Part shown: positions 9,632 to 19,787 of the stretch, piece by piece
How the letters are laid out: every line of letters starts with the position of its first letter
How positions within the stretch are numbered: the stretch's first letter is position 1
From: Histomonas meleagridis
Lineage: Eukaryota; Parabasalia; Tritrichomonadida; Dientamoebidae
Assembly: GCA_020186115.1 (NCBI GenBank)
Contig: WSYJ01000152.1
Location: 115,331-179,330 of the forward strand
Direction of reading: 5' to 3'
DNA length: 64,000 nucleotides
Made by a program: the position numbers and the translations under genes
Notes under the pieces: generated by a model
The model's database searches: none
Seen by the model: only the letters and a program-made list of their open reading frames with translations
Told to the model about the DNA's origin: nothing

Positions 9632-10095
9632 TATGACTACTTTAAATTAATTCGAATTTCAGAAAATCTCAGAAATTTTTCAATACCGAAAGGCCACACA
9701 AAGCCTATCGGACGATCGATGAGGTTATTTATCAAAACAGAATAAAAGCTAATTTTTCAACCATAATTATATCCAGAGAATTTTCACCGAAAAATTGGAT
9801 GATGAATTAGATGAATTTTGTTCACGATGAAGATTTTTTTTTGTAATTTAATTAATTAATTAATTTTGATTGAAATAAATACATATCAATAGCTCTAAAA
9901 CTGAGGGCCCATCTTTACTGTATTGGTTATTACATTTTAAGTAACAGTATTATTAATTTCTAAAAATATATTTCGAAAATTTTTGTTAAATTTCTACTTT
10001 GCTGCAAATACATTTTATATAAAAATTTTCCCTGTTGGTTATCCGTCTTGTAATTAAATTAGAAGATGATGAAATATCTCTATTCCATTTTTATT
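9632..10095. other. Intergenic
   Basis: This lies between PEPCK (start 9619) and the Trm10 stop (10096). It is AT-rich with TTAATTAATTAATTAATT near 9848-9866. No coding frame or RNA gene was recognised. Confidence 0.45.
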
Positions 10096-10803
10096 TTACT
10101 GTATTTCACACAACTTGAAAACACCGCTTTGCTCTTCAATTTTTTGTGTGTTTTCCTGTTTTGTAATGAGTATTGGATTTTTTCTTTGTGGAATTGTCTG
10201 AACTAAAGCTTCACCCCAAGAAAGCCCATTTCCAACTCGCACCAGTATTTCTGCAACGTGGTTTATTGTAAGCACTTGTCTTCCCTCCATTTTGATATGT
10301 TCTGAAATTGGTAATCTTTCCATTCTAATATTGTTTTTGAGAGCAAAATCACGAGTAACGCCTTTTTTTGAGTTGTGGTCAAGTAAGCAACCAATTATAT
10401 AGTACTTAGAAGGATCTAATTTCATGCAAACATTATCTGTATCTGCCGTTAAATAAATTAAATCTTTAGTTTGGAACACGTCAAGGAGTGATTCATTATG
10501 GAAAGTAACAATCTTTTTGTTCCAGCCAAATGCACTAACTCTATTGAATAAAGCGTCCCAAGTAGGATTCATAGAAGTGAATATCATTGGAAGAGAAAAA
10601 TTTGATGCTTTGTTAAAACTATAGGCCATAGATATTTGGGATACAACTTTTTTTTGAAGATGCTCATCCATATAAAAATCCCAGCTCATATCCATTATTA
10701 TTTTTGGCCCATCCAAGGCTTTGACTTCTTTTTTGCGGGAGTTACGTTTGCGTGGGTTAGTTTTATTTTGTGGGAGGGTACGTTCCCTGTCTTCTTTTTC
10801 CAT
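10096..10803 (-). CDS. TRM10: tRNA (guanine-9 N1) methyltransferase, Trm10 family
   Basis: This 235-residue SPOUT-class enzyme has the diagnostic order: IIMDMSWDFYM, then IYLTADTDNVCMKLD, YYIIGCLLDHNSKKGVT, ALKNNIRMERLPISEH and VLTINHVAEILVRV, then WGEALVQTIPQRK. These build the knotted SAM-binding fold. The Asp in LTADTDN and the LDHN loop are conserved in the family. It would methylate N1 of purine 9 in tRNA using SAM. The N-terminus is a short basic tail (KTNPRKRNSRKKEV) that may bind tRNA. The open frame extends to a TTG at 10833, but the first ATG is 10803. It is divergent from the 10936 gene across 132 bp. Confidence 0.9.
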   Translation of the reverse strand: MEKEDRERTLPQNKTNPRKRNSRKKEVKALDGPKIIMDMSWDFYMDEHLQKKVVSQISMAYSFNKASNFSLPMIFTSMNPTWDALFNRVSAFGWNKKIVTFHNESLLDVFQTKDLIYLTADTDNVCMKLDPSKYYIIGCLLDHNSKKGVTRDFALKNNIRMERLPISEHIKMEGRQVLTINHVAEILVRVGNGLSWGEALVQTIPQRKNPILITKQENTQKIEEQSGVFKLCEIQ

Positions 10804-10935
10804 GTAAAGAAGACGTTTAATAGGGCACACCAAATTATTTGATCAAATGAATTCAAAAAATTGAATATTAAAACACGTTTAAACATTTAAAACATTATCG
10901 GCTTCAAACACGTTATAAAACACACAAAATATCTA

Positions 10936-12366
10936 ATGGATCAAACAGATGAAATGCCGTCAATGGATATCAACCCAGGAAACGCAATAAAGCGTGTCCA
11001 TGAATGCTTTAAGTATATGACCCTTCAGAAATGGAAACAATATTTTTATCTTTATCCAGAGCTAGAAAGATTTCAAGATATCCGAGTAAGAGGATCAGGG
11101 AAAATGCTTCCAGAAGATGACGAATTCACTGCTGAATGGAATAATCTTCGTGCTTCTTCTGTTGATACAATGTTAAAAAATTTGGAGAGTGCTCAAACAT
11201 TTTCAGAATTTCAATTATGTGTTCAACGTCTCTCTAAAATTGTAAAAGATTCAAGAATTCTTTGGAACATTCTTCATACTGAAGTTCAAGCTACTGCATT
11301 AAAAGTCACATCAAAGCAATCGCATGAACTTGCAACCAAATTCTTTACCCCAGTAATGCTTTTTGAGTATGGCATTGATTCTTTTCTTCATAGTGAACTT
11401 TGTAATTTTTCTAAAGTTCAAACTGAAGATGATGTCATAGACATTTTTTATGCAGCTGCAGGATATATCCGTATTTGCAAACTCCCCAACAACTACAAAA
11501 TCACTAACACCAATTTTATTACATTTGTATCACGAATTTTAACCACATTTGTTCGTCTTTCTGAATTTGATGCTGAGCATTTTGTATGGCTTTCTGAATC
11601 GATTCATGAACATTATCCACTTGATCCACCCAATTATACCTCAATTTTTTCTGATACCATATCTGAATACACCAACAGCAAAGTTGTTGATAGTTCACTT
11701 CATAAGCTCCAAAAGCTTCGAATAATATCCACTTCTCCTTTATTCCATGACCTCCCAATTCTAAAAGAGAAAGTTAACGAATTCTTCAATCTAGCATTGA
11801 ATGATTTACACAACTTCCTATTCAAATATATTTTTGGATGTTTTGTTCATATTTCATGGGATAGCGAAGAAACTGAAGGATGTATTAGTGAGCCATTAGA
11901 GTCCTGGAAATTATTCTTAATTAATTTCTCTAATAAAGCAAAACAACATTCCGAAATACCAATTGAACTGATAAAGGACTTTATTAAATATTCTTTATCA
12001 TACTTCGTTGGTTATTATGGGGAAGTACAAGCATCTAAAGGAAGAGCTGTAGACTTAAGAAGAGATATCTTCCAAGTTGTCGATTTATGTACGAAATACT
12101 TCCCTGGAAAGTTGGGAAGAGGTTCACTAGAAAAGATTTGGTATTTGTTGTACATTGTAGCAGTAAGTGGCGCTGAAGATGATATGTTGAACAACGTGAA
12201 ACAAGAAGACTTCGCAGAGAGCGATCAGCCTTATTTGGGCCTGAAGCATAACGATGAAGATTTTAGTGACTATAAAATGGCGCTGACAAGGCTAAGTAAG
12301 AAATTCGAGTCTGAATTCGAGGCTTTCCCTGCAATGGTGGAGTTTGTGAGGAAAAATTATGCTTGA
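10936..12366 (+). CDS. Unrecognised helical protein, 476 aa
   Basis: I do not recognise a family. The protein has no signal peptide, transmembrane segment or low-complexity tract. It is rich in amphipathic helical sequence with Phe, Leu and Trp throughout (for example FSEFQLCVQRLSKIVKD and LSYFVGYYGEVQ), as in tethering, nuclear-pore or scaffold alpha-helical proteins, but this is only an impression. Coding quality is good and codon use matches neighbouring genes. It is divergently placed with TRM10, sharing a 132 bp intergenic stretch. Confidence 0.75.
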   Translation: MDQTDEMPSMDINPGNAIKRVHECFKYMTLQKWKQYFYLYPELERFQDIRVRGSGKMLPEDDEFTAEWNNLRASSVDTMLKNLESAQTFSEFQLCVQRLSKIVKDSRILWNILHTEVQATALKVTSKQSHELATKFFTPVMLFEYGIDSFLHSELCNFSKVQTEDDVIDIFYAAAGYIRICKLPNNYKITNTNFITFVSRILTTFVRLSEFDAEHFVWLSESIHEHYPLDPPNYTSIFSDTISEYTNSKVVDSSLHKLQKLRIISTSPLFHDLPILKEKVNEFFNLALNDLHNFLFKYIFGCFVHISWDSEETEGCISEPLESWKLFLINFSNKAKQHSEIPIELIKDFIKYSLSYFVGYYGEVQASKGRAVDLRRDIFQVVDLCTKYFPGKLGRGSLEKIWYLLYIVAVSGAEDDMLNNVKQEDFAESDQPYLGLKHNDEDFSDYKMALTRLSKKFESEFEAFPAMVEFVRKNYA

Positions 12367-13095
12367 ATAATAATAAATATCGGATCTTGTTAAAGAGCTC
12401 TGTTATATGGAAATGTTTTTCTTTTGTCATTTTTGATAAAAGTTTAAATTCAAATAATTTTATTTGAAAACATATTAATAATTTTTACAATATTATAGCT
12501 TGAATGAGAAATATATAAACAAATGAAAACCTAAGTATCAACATTCTGCGTTTATTATAAAACAAAATGACCTGAGTGCTTCATTATTGAGTGAAAGACA
12601 TTAAATGAAGATACATTATCAATGTAATTAATATTTAATGAGAGCTTAATTAATATAACTGGTATGTAAAATTATGAAACTTTATTCCACATTATAATAA
12701 ATGCTCCTCATTTTTGTTATTGTTTCTCATTCGATCAATTAGAAACTATAACATAGATATATAATTATATATAATGTACAAACATATTTCGAATATTATA
12801 ATAATTCACGATGTTGGTGATTATATAAAGCTATTTATTCCATGAAAAATAAAAAATTTACATTATAAAACATTTCTATAATACAAAGATCTTAGAATCG
12901 TTTATATTAACAAAATGTTGAGTGATCCAGGATAATTTTTATCGGTGTGTGTTGTAAAGAACTTAAGTGATATGTTGTAAACTGACATGTTAGGGAATTC
13001 AATTTTAAGAGACATCATCCGCCCAACAATATCTTAACCGACGTATTTCATAATATTATAAACTATTCAATTTCAACGGTTCAAATTAGTTCTCT
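12367..13095. other. Intergenic, AT-rich
   Basis: About 730 bp with no supported coding frame, RNA gene or transposon end. The right part should contain the promoter of the small gene at 13096; TTCAACGGTTCAAATT at 13071-13086 is a possible control element only. Confidence 0.45.
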
Positions 13096-13323
13096 ATGAA
13101 TTCCGTGTGGCTTTCATGCGACTATGAACCAATGTCAATGCAGATCAGATCATGCCCAACACAGACACCAGTTTACGGCGTATTTCTTCAAGATCCTTCA
13201 ATTATAGGCGAATGGATTCCAAGACCACACGCACCATTTCATTTTGTTGACTCTGATTTCGAAACTTGCAAAACCGATTCAAGCGGATCCGAAGTTTTAT
13301 CTGATTGTGAAGTAGTTGCATAG
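13096..13323 (+). CDS. Small hypothetical protein, 75 aa
   Basis: The predicted protein has balanced composition for this AT-rich genome, with several Pro, Cys and Trp residues (WLSCDYEPMSM, IIGEWIPRPHAPFHF) and an acidic Ser-rich tail. That argues for real coding rather than chance. No family recognised. It is convergent with the DHHC-like gene, 49 bp apart. Confidence 0.5.
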   Translation: MNSVWLSCDYEPMSMQIRSCPTQTPVYGVFLQDPSIIGEWIPRPHAPFHFVDSDFETCKTDSSGSEVLSDCEVVA

Positions 13324-13372
13324 CTATTCTATTATTAAAATTCTTTTGTTCTTAAATTATTATTACATCTAT

Positions 13373-14338
13373 TTATTCATAATAATTTTCATAATCTTCA
13401 ACAAGCTTATCATTCGGAATGTTTTCCCAAGGGGAGTAAAATGGCGACAAATAAAGGTACCATTTATTTCTTGGTCCGAATACATCTTCGATATTTTCAA
13501 TTACTGAAGATTTCGCAAATTTTTCTCTCGGAATATTCATTGTGTGCTCCCATGACGTAATTCCCACTAGCACTAAGCAAAATGTTGTGAATGCGAATGA
13601 AAATGCGAAAAATCCAAAATAAAATGTTGCTATTGCAAAACCCAATTTTAATAGGAAAGGAATGTTGAACATTCCATAATTTCCCGATTTATAATCTCTG
13701 TAACAAAGAATGAGGAAAGAAACACATGGAATTGCGCAAAAGAGAGATGCATAAAATGTGAACAAAATAAAGAATTTAGTGTTGCGCTTTCCAATCCATG
13801 TCATTGTCCAATTACAAAAATGGTCGGGTCGAATGACAATGCGTGCTGCAGATTTTGATACAATTGATCGTGGTGGTCGAGGCTGATTTCGTGCCCATCG
13901 GAGTTGTTCTGGTGTTGTAATTATCCCCTCAGGGCCAGGATCGAATTGTGATATTAAGGCTTCATTGTCTGTGGATTCATTATCAAAGGATAAATCTTGT
14001 GATTGATTTAAGGACCAATAAAAAGGATAATAGCCTGGTCCATCATGGAGTGTTCTACAAAGCGCTGCAAGAAAAAAAACATCAAGAATCAAAACAACAA
14101 AAAATAAAATGTAAGAATGTTGAAAAAAAGTCGAATAATAATAAAAAATTGGAAGAAAGCCGATTCCTAAGATAAATGAGCAACTTGGAATCATGGGTTG
14201 AAATATCCATGAGCCCAATAATACTAAATTTGAATTATCCATTTTAAGAAAATTAATTCCAAAATGTTTTTCGTATCTACCAGAACTGTAACCAGGAAAT
14301 GGGATATCTTCTTCCTCCCTTTTGAAAGGCCTGGTCAT
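13373..14338 (-). CDS. Degenerate DHHC-family protein (DHFC), four-pass membrane protein
   Basis: This 321-residue protein has the layout of S-acyltransferases: two N-terminal membrane segments (about residues 38-58 and 73-95), a DGPGYYPF segment resembling the DPG motif, a cytosolic core, then two more membrane segments (about 190-215 and 225-260) and TSWE near the TTxE position. The core reads PPRS, then RIVIRPDHFCNW and WIGKRNTKFFILF, aligning with PPRSHHC, RMDHHCPW and GxRNxxFF of the family. The catalytic cysteine tetrad is DHFC, comparable with the active DHYC of yeast Akr1. The zinc-binding Cys/His residues normally between PPRS and the tetrad are replaced (SIVSKSAA). It may be an altered palmitoyltransferase or a non-catalytic relative. 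Confidence 0.75.
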   Translation of the reverse strand: MTRPFKREEEDIPFPGYSSGRYEKHFGINFLKMDNSNLVLLGSWIFQPMIPSCSFILGIGFLPIFYYYSTFFQHSYILFFVVLILDVFFLAALCRTLHDGPGYYPFYWSLNQSQDLSFDNESTDNEALISQFDPGPEGIITTPEQLRWARNQPRPPRSIVSKSAARIVIRPDHFCNWTMTWIGKRNTKFFILFTFYASLFCAIPCVSFLILCYRDYKSGNYGMFNIPFLLKLGFAIATFYFGFFAFSFAFTTFCLVLVGITSWEHTMNIPREKFAKSSVIENIEDVFGPRNKWYLYLSPFYSPWENIPNDKLVEDYENYYE

Positions 14339-14633
14339 TCTACCCTATTTTTGATTTGTGATGTGATATGAAAGAACGATACGGCATATTGAATTAAACG
14401 AGTTGATGAACCAATAATGTTCATTATTTATGTTACATTTACACAAAAATATTACAGCAATTATATGTAAACAGTACACACATAAGTATCTCATTAACCA
14501 TTTTCAGACTTTATATATCAAAAATGACATTACTTTCATATCATATTCAGAACAATGTAAATATTGCAACATTAGATCAAACAAATTTATTATCTTTAAA
14601 AAATAGTAATTATAATTTATTATTATTTATTAT

Positions 14634-15827
14634 TTAATAATCCTCGTGATTGAACATTCCTTCCTTCATGTCCTTCTTCTTTCTCTTCTTTGCGATTTCT
14701 CTTTCTCTTTCCTTTGCGTTCATTGTTCTTTCTCTTTGGATATCTCCCTTGTACTTCTTTTTGATTCTTAATGCCTGTGCATGACTCATTAATTGGAATC
14801 CGAACATTTCATGGATTTTTGTGTTTTGTGTCATCTGCTGTAAGAAATGTACTTTTGTTATTCTTCTAATTGCGGAAAGTTTTACATTATTTCTTCTTCC
14901 AAGAATATGCACTGTTTGGTTCGCAAGAACTAATTCTTCATCAATTTCGTCTTCAATGGATGAAATAACAGCGTTTGCTTCGTTTCCAATTGTTTTCTTA
15001 TGTTCTTTCTTGGCGATATTCTTACTTAAGTTTGCAAGACGTGGACGGAAATCAAAGAGAAATGTTTTGGAAGAAGAAGCGCTTTCATCTTCGGATTCAA
15101 CTCCATTTTCGTAATCAATAAGAGCTTCATATACAACTCCAAATAATGGAATGGCAGCTAATATAATCTTGTGCTTTTGTACCGAGAAGGCTGTTTCTAA
15201 AATGGACTTAAGATTGGGTAATAATTCGGTGGCAACAACATCAGATGGTAATGACGAAACAAGAAGCTCAATGGCATTGATACAGTCAGCTATCATGGCC
15301 GGAGTGAAGTTGGGTGACTTCTTTTTGATAATGAAATCAGTAAATCGATTGAAAACTTTGATGCAGACATCATGATGTGACATGGTGAAAGAAGTAATAA
15401 AGGCAATGGAAAAGAAGCGGAAAGATTGTTCTTCAGCAATGTTCTTAAGATTTGGCATTAACTCATTGAGAATTGTATTTGTGAAAGTTTCAAATTCCTC
15501 AAAGGTATTGAGTGCAAGATTGCAAATGACGCCAAGTGCTTCATCGTGTTCAGCTTTTGAAACTGGATTTGTGATGGGACCAATAAGAGCAGTAACAGTG
15601 TCATTCAAAAAGGGTAATATATCTTCTCCAATGAATCTAGCAGTTAAAGTTTTGTTCATGGATTGCATTGCTGACAATCTAAGTTCACTTCTTTCTGAAT
15701 ATAACTTTTCGATAAATGTTGGCCATTCTGACTCCCAATTGTCCAAATCATTGATTACTGCTGAGGCTTCTTCAAGAGCAATATCTTTGTCTTTTCGTTT
15801 ATACTCTCTTCGGTAGATAGAACTCAT
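14634..15827 (-). CDS. IFRD-like HEAT/armadillo-repeat protein
   Basis: This 397-residue protein has an all-helical repeat region (about residues 20-250), starting with ERSELRLSAMQSMNKTLTARF, similar to the N-terminal IFRD domain. Then comes a basic linker and an IFRD C-terminal-like segment (QTVHILGRRNNVKLSAIRRI, then IHEMFGFQL). In family members the C-terminal end of this segment precedes FGL/FEL. It ends in a highly basic tail rich in KKRKKKDMK, suggesting nuclear or ribosome/RNA association. IFRD proteins act as transcriptional co-regulators and, in some species, bind inactive ribosomes. Family assignment is from motif impression, so moderate. TCATTT lies 7-12 nt before the ATG. Confidence 0.65.
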   Translation of the reverse strand: MSSIYRREYKRKDKDIALEEASAVINDLDNWESEWPTFIEKLYSERSELRLSAMQSMNKTLTARFIGEDILPFLNDTVTALIGPITNPVSKAEHDEALGVICNLALNTFEEFETFTNTILNELMPNLKNIAEEQSFRFFSIAFITSFTMSHHDVCIKVFNRFTDFIIKKKSPNFTPAMIADCINAIELLVSSLPSDVVATELLPNLKSILETAFSVQKHKIILAAIPLFGVVYEALIDYENGVESEDESASSSKTFLFDFRPRLANLSKNIAKKEHKKTIGNEANAVISSIEDEIDEELVLANQTVHILGRRNNVKLSAIRRITKVHFLQQMTQNTKIHEMFGFQLMSHAQALRIKKKYKGDIQRERTMNAKEREREIAKKRKKKDMKEGMFNHEDY

Positions 15828-15833
15828 GGTTCG

Positions 15834-15839
15834 AAATGA
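15834..15839 (-). promoter_or_regulatory. Initiator TCATTT of the IFRD-like gene
   Basis: TCATTT on the minus strand lies 7-12 nt upstream of the ATG at 15827, at the usual distance for trichomonad initiators. Confidence 0.5.
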
Positions 15840-16353
15840 TTTTGGTCGTCAAACCAGTTTTATTAAGTTTACATTTAGTAAACTTCACAAATTACAGTGG
15901 CTATAGTCAGGAAGTAAATATTTACAATTTTTTAAATTTTTTAAATAAACAACATAAAGAATGTGATGATGATGGTTGTATATTAATAGTTCTTCATATT
16001 TCAAGCTGATAAATGATTTAATTAGCATATAATTATAAGTTTGAATTACAATTCGAATGATCTTTTTCTCTATATTATAATAAGACTAATTGCATATCAT
16101 TCTTATATGAATTTTTCATCATACTACATATTAAATACGATACTATTATATCATAATATGAAGAATATGTATAAAATTTCATTGAAGCGACCGTTATACG
16201 ATACATAATCGAGAACGTTCGCATCGAGGCGGAAATTGAATACGCGCAACGATATTTGTATGAGTTGGCATAATTATAACCACAATCACAAAACCTTTTC
16301 ATTAAAAATCTATAAAGAAATTTTAATTCCATAAAATAGACAGTTTACAATAT
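15840..16353. other. Intergenic
   Basis: This lies between the IFRD-like gene start and the CK1 kinase stop, both on the minus strand. An 85-codon minus-strand frame (16075-16332) is Tyr/Ser-rich and AT-derived, with no domain; not accepted. Nothing else was found. Confidence 0.45.
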
Positions 16354-17529
16354 TTAATATATATTACATTTGCACCCAACTTCCTTTTCATCCACTTCCC
16401 TTGTCAGAGAACTAATTTCTATTGGTGTTTTCTGTCGTGGCTTCTCCATCTCTTGTCCTACCACAATTGTAACTCTTTTGACTGGTTGAGTTTCTTCTTT
16501 TTTCTTTACCGGAGTTTCATTCTTTGTGCTTGCGCTCGAATACTCTGTTTCATATTCCTCTTCTTCCTCTTCGTAACCAGAATAACTATAATCAAAAGAT
16601 GTCATATCTAAAGAAACCGGAGATATTCGACTTATTGTTTCTTTGGGCAAACTTTCCCAATCGAATTTCTGTTCAGCTCCTCCGAGCTCTTCAATGGCTG
16701 TATTAAGCAGCTTGAAGTATCTTCTGTAGTTTGGTTTGTCATAAAAACCAAGTTGCGCAACGTCTGTGTAGATTTTGATGAACTGATCTGGAAGATTCTT
16801 ACAAAGATCTTCGGGATGTATTGACTTCTTTAAAGAGTACGTTTCTTCTCTGTCTTTGCTACCGGGCCATGGAAGATGTTTTTGGACGAGTTCGACTATG
16901 CAATATATCCATGAGATGAGATCATCACGACGAGATAAATCTTCGCCATCATGGGCATATACTGAAGCAAATGAACAGGTTCCAACAAATCCTGGATGAT
17001 CTTTTTGTTTTAATTGTTGGCCATTCTTATTAAGATAACGTTTGGAGAGACCAAAATCAATAAGACAAATCGGATTCTTTCTGTTGGGACGAATTAAAAA
17101 ATTCCCTGGTTTGATATCACGATGAATAAAGCCACGAAAATGTAATTCTTCAATACAACTTAACATTTCTTTGGCTAAAATTGTAGCAGTTGCTTTGGAC
17201 ATAACTTTTGATGGAAGCACACGTCTGATTGCTGATAGTGAAGGACCTAAGAGTTCCATTATATAATAATTGATTTCATTCGTTTCACCAGAAAGATAAA
17301 AACGTGGAAATAAAGGGGTTTCACTAAGCTTCTTAACAAACTTAATTTCTTCTAAAAGACCATGCTTCTTTGCATCTTTTCTCTCAACTTTCATTGCATA
17401 TGGACCTTTTCCTCTTGTTGTGTAAACAGAATAAATTTCTCCATATCCTCCATGCCCAATATGTCTGTATATTATAAATTGATTTATTTGTGTATTTGGT
17501 GGATATACATTTTTATCTTTTTCGTCCAT
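16354..17529 (-). CDS. CK1-family serine/threonine kinase with possible C-terminal lipid box
   Basis: This 391-residue kinase has a Gly loop (HIGHGGYGEIYSV), the catalytic Lys in YAMKVERK, the catalytic loop FIHRDIKPGNFLI, the metal motif LIDFGLSKRY and FVGTCSFASVYAH in place of the APE region. The last two are hallmark features of casein kinase 1 and tau-tubulin kinase relatives. After the domain (about residue 290) there is an acidic tract (EEEEEEYETEYSS) and a Lys/Pro-rich tail ending CKCNIY. The last four residues, CNIY, form a CaaX-like box, though Tyr at the end is unusual. Such a tail could place the kinase on membranes. Substrates cannot be told. Confidence 0.9.
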   Translation of the reverse strand: MDEKDKNVYPPNTQINQFIIYRHIGHGGYGEIYSVYTTRGKGPYAMKVERKDAKKHGLLEEIKFVKKLSETPLFPRFYLSGETNEINYYIMELLGPSLSAIRRVLPSKVMSKATATILAKEMLSCIEELHFRGFIHRDIKPGNFLIRPNRKNPICLIDFGLSKRYLNKNGQQLKQKDHPGFVGTCSFASVYAHDGEDLSRRDDLISWIYCIVELVQKHLPWPGSKDREETYSLKKSIHPEDLCKNLPDQFIKIYTDVAQLGFYDKPNYRRYFKLLNTAIEELGGAEQKFDWESLPKETISRISPVSLDMTSFDYSYSGYEEEEEEYETEYSSASTKNETPVKKKEETQPVKRVTIVVGQEMEKPRQKTPIEISSLTREVDEKEVGCKCNIY

Positions 17530-18593
17530 TTGCCCTTTTATTTTCTATATCGTTCAGAAGTTTTTGAATCGATTCAGAGAATATCTTCGTTAACCGTTTC
17601 TAGGGCGCAGTTCGACCAGATATTGATTGAAAATATGCGGGAAAAAAAACAATAATATTCCAATAATTATATAGTATATACATATAATGTACTAAAAACA
17701 CAGAAGTATATTCACTAGTTATTATAGTCTCAGAATGAAATTTAATTTTATTTTTTTGAAGAGAGATATGACCATTTACAATAGAGATTAATGCCAAGAC
17801 CTATGATAGCATGATCTAGGTGCGCTATTTATTCCCGTTTTATAATCATTTACGTAATCTATTTTGTCTATTGTGGTTTTTATGTGGTTATCACACGATC
17901 ATATTTAATTCAAAATTTGAATGTTTTATTTTTGCTTCATTTGTTGTAAATTTTTCACAAAATTTTCTTCTTCTTGAAGAGATAGTATGTTTTTCGAATT
18001 TTAAAAATTATCAATACCGTTTTGTAAAAACTTATAGCTCATTCGTATTTTCGTAAATCTTTCACACAAAATATCTTTTTTCTGTATACTTTCTGTGATT
18101 CTGGGTATGTTTACATTGCGTTGTAAAATAACTTTTTGTTTATTATGACCGGATATTTTTCGGTTATTTTCAATAAAATAAAAAGGCTTGATAACGAAAA
18201 GTAAAGTCGAATTAATGTAAATTAATGTTCTTGTCATGGAATAGATTAAATGTACATTAAAATTAATTGATACACATAATAAAATAGATCGATAGATTTA
18301 AAAAGCAATTAATAAATGTTCCGTAGTTCCGAATTTTTCACGTTGTGTATGGTTGAAAGAAATTCAGAAGCTATTGATTAAGTATCAATCTTCAGTATAT
18401 GATAAGTCTGTTGTATCTACATCACAATTCATTCATACTTTCATGTTTTTTAGGCCGAACATAATAAAGTACAAAGCGAAGTGTCAAGTTATAAAAATAT
18501 TGATGTACATGTTTTTTATTAATTTACTTCCACTCTCAAATAGTTTTCAACGAACTCATAGAAAAAAATTGAATATGAAATTGTTACAACAAA
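17530..18593. other. Divergent intergenic region, about 1.06 kb
   Basis: This separates the minus-strand CK1 kinase from the plus-strand Asp-box gene, so it should hold two promoters. Frames at 17820-18056, 18001-18237 and 18353-18601 are short, AT-driven and without motifs. CGTTAACCGTTTC at 17589-17601 is a Myb-site-like sequence close to the kinase start, noted without proof. Confidence 0.45.
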
Positions 18594-19787
18594 ATGATTG
18601 ACTCCCTGCTTGTTCCAGAAGAACCATCATATTCAAAGGGCTTTAATACAAAACGAAAAAAGAACAAGATCATTTTGATAATAGTAGGAATTGTAATTGG
18701 TTTAGCAGTTATTGGTGTTATTATTTATTTCACTCTCCCAAAAAAGTCCTCGACAATTGAATGGCGAGAAGTTCTTCGCTGTCGCAAAGGCAAGTACGTT
18801 AATGATACTGCCATGCAACTTGCCACACTTTACAATTCTGGTGATGGTGTTCTTCTTTGTGGTGGTGGTTCAGATATTCATCCCAATACTGCGCGCCCTG
18901 CATTGTACCGTTCAACAGATAATGGTGAAAACTGGAATCTAGTTTATACAGGTACATCAGATATGTGGTCACTTTATTCATTCCAACGTTTACCGAACAA
19001 TGAACTCATTGGCATTGTTCCAGGCAAGCTTCTTCATTCCACTGACGCTGGTGTTACTTGGACAACTCAAGATATGCCTGATACAGGATTTTCAATGCAA
19101 AATGGAGGAGGTGTTCTTCTTATTTCCAAGAATCCAAACGAAATATACCGTAGTACCGACAATGGTCGCACATATTCTACCATTAAATATTGTTCAAGTG
19201 GATGTGATAATCTTCGCGCAATCACATATGCGGGGAACAACACATTTTTCATGGGCGTAGGCGAAGAAGATAGTGAGAATGGCCGAGCTCGTGTATTTAA
19301 GACCATTGATGGCGGGTTGAATTGGAGCGAAGTATTAACATTACAAATCAATTCTTCCGATTATGTCATTTTTTCTGTTTTTGCATATGATGAACAGCAT
19401 GTTATTGTTGGCGCAGGTGTAGTTAAGCCCGGAATGCCATCGATGTACTACACAACAGATGGCGGCAAGAATTGGAGTCCCGGAGTCGACATAACAACAT
19501 TTGACGAAACGCTTAAAATTGTTCGAAGTTTTTATAAGGGAAAAGACGGAAGGCTTTACGCATGTTGTGACTGTTCATACGCGAGCTCGAGTTTGTGGGC
19601 TGATGAGCCTGACGTGAACACGAATTCCGCGATTTTGGTGTCCGATGACCAGGGAATTAATTGGAAATTGTTTTCTAAAACAAACACCAAAAGACTGTAT
19701 TGGATAACACAGGCTGATGACGGAGAATTTATCGCGGCAACAGGCGAATTCGGACAAATATTGAAGTCTAGGACAAAAAGTGAATAA
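18594..19787 (+). CDS. Type II membrane protein with six Asp-box (BNR-like) repeats
   Basis: This 397-residue protein has a short cytosolic N-terminus ending in basic residues (NTKRKKNK), one membrane segment at about residues 25-47 (IILIIVGIVIGLAVIGVIIYF) and an outward C-terminal domain. That domain has six S/T-x-D-x-G-x-x-W-type boxes: RSTDNGENW, HSTDAGVTW, RSTDNGRTY, KTIDGGLNW, TTDGGKNW and VSDDQGINW. Asp-boxes cap blades of beta-propellers as in sialidases, Ycf48 and sortilin (VPS10). I see no clear sialidase Arg triad, so catalytic activity is not claimed; a surface or Golgi binding protein is equally likely. The ATG at 18594 places the membrane segment properly. Confidence 0.75.
   Translation: MIDSLLVPEEPSYSKGFNTKRKKNKIILIIVGIVIGLAVIGVIIYFTLPKKSSTIEWREVLRCRKGKYVNDTAMQLATLYNSGDGVLLCGGGSDIHPNTARPALYRSTDNGENWNLVYTGTSDMWSLYSFQRLPNNELIGIVPGKLLHSTDAGVTWTTQDMPDTGFSMQNGGGVLLISKNPNEIYRSTDNGRTYSTIKYCSSGCDNLRAITYAGNNTFFMGVGEEDSENGRARVFKTIDGGLNWSEVLTLQINSSDYVIFSVFAYDEQHVIVGAGVVKPGMPSMYYTTDGGKNWSPGVDITTFDETLKIVRSFYKGKDGRLYACCDCSYASSSLWADEPDVNTNSAILVSDDQGINWKLFSKTNTKRLYWITQADDGEFIAATGEFGQILKSRTKSE

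Noticed and set aside
17600-18601. Several 65-82-codon frames between the CK1 kinase and the Asp-box gene
   Set aside because: Low-complexity AT-rich translations, no conserved motif, and they overlap the expected promoters.
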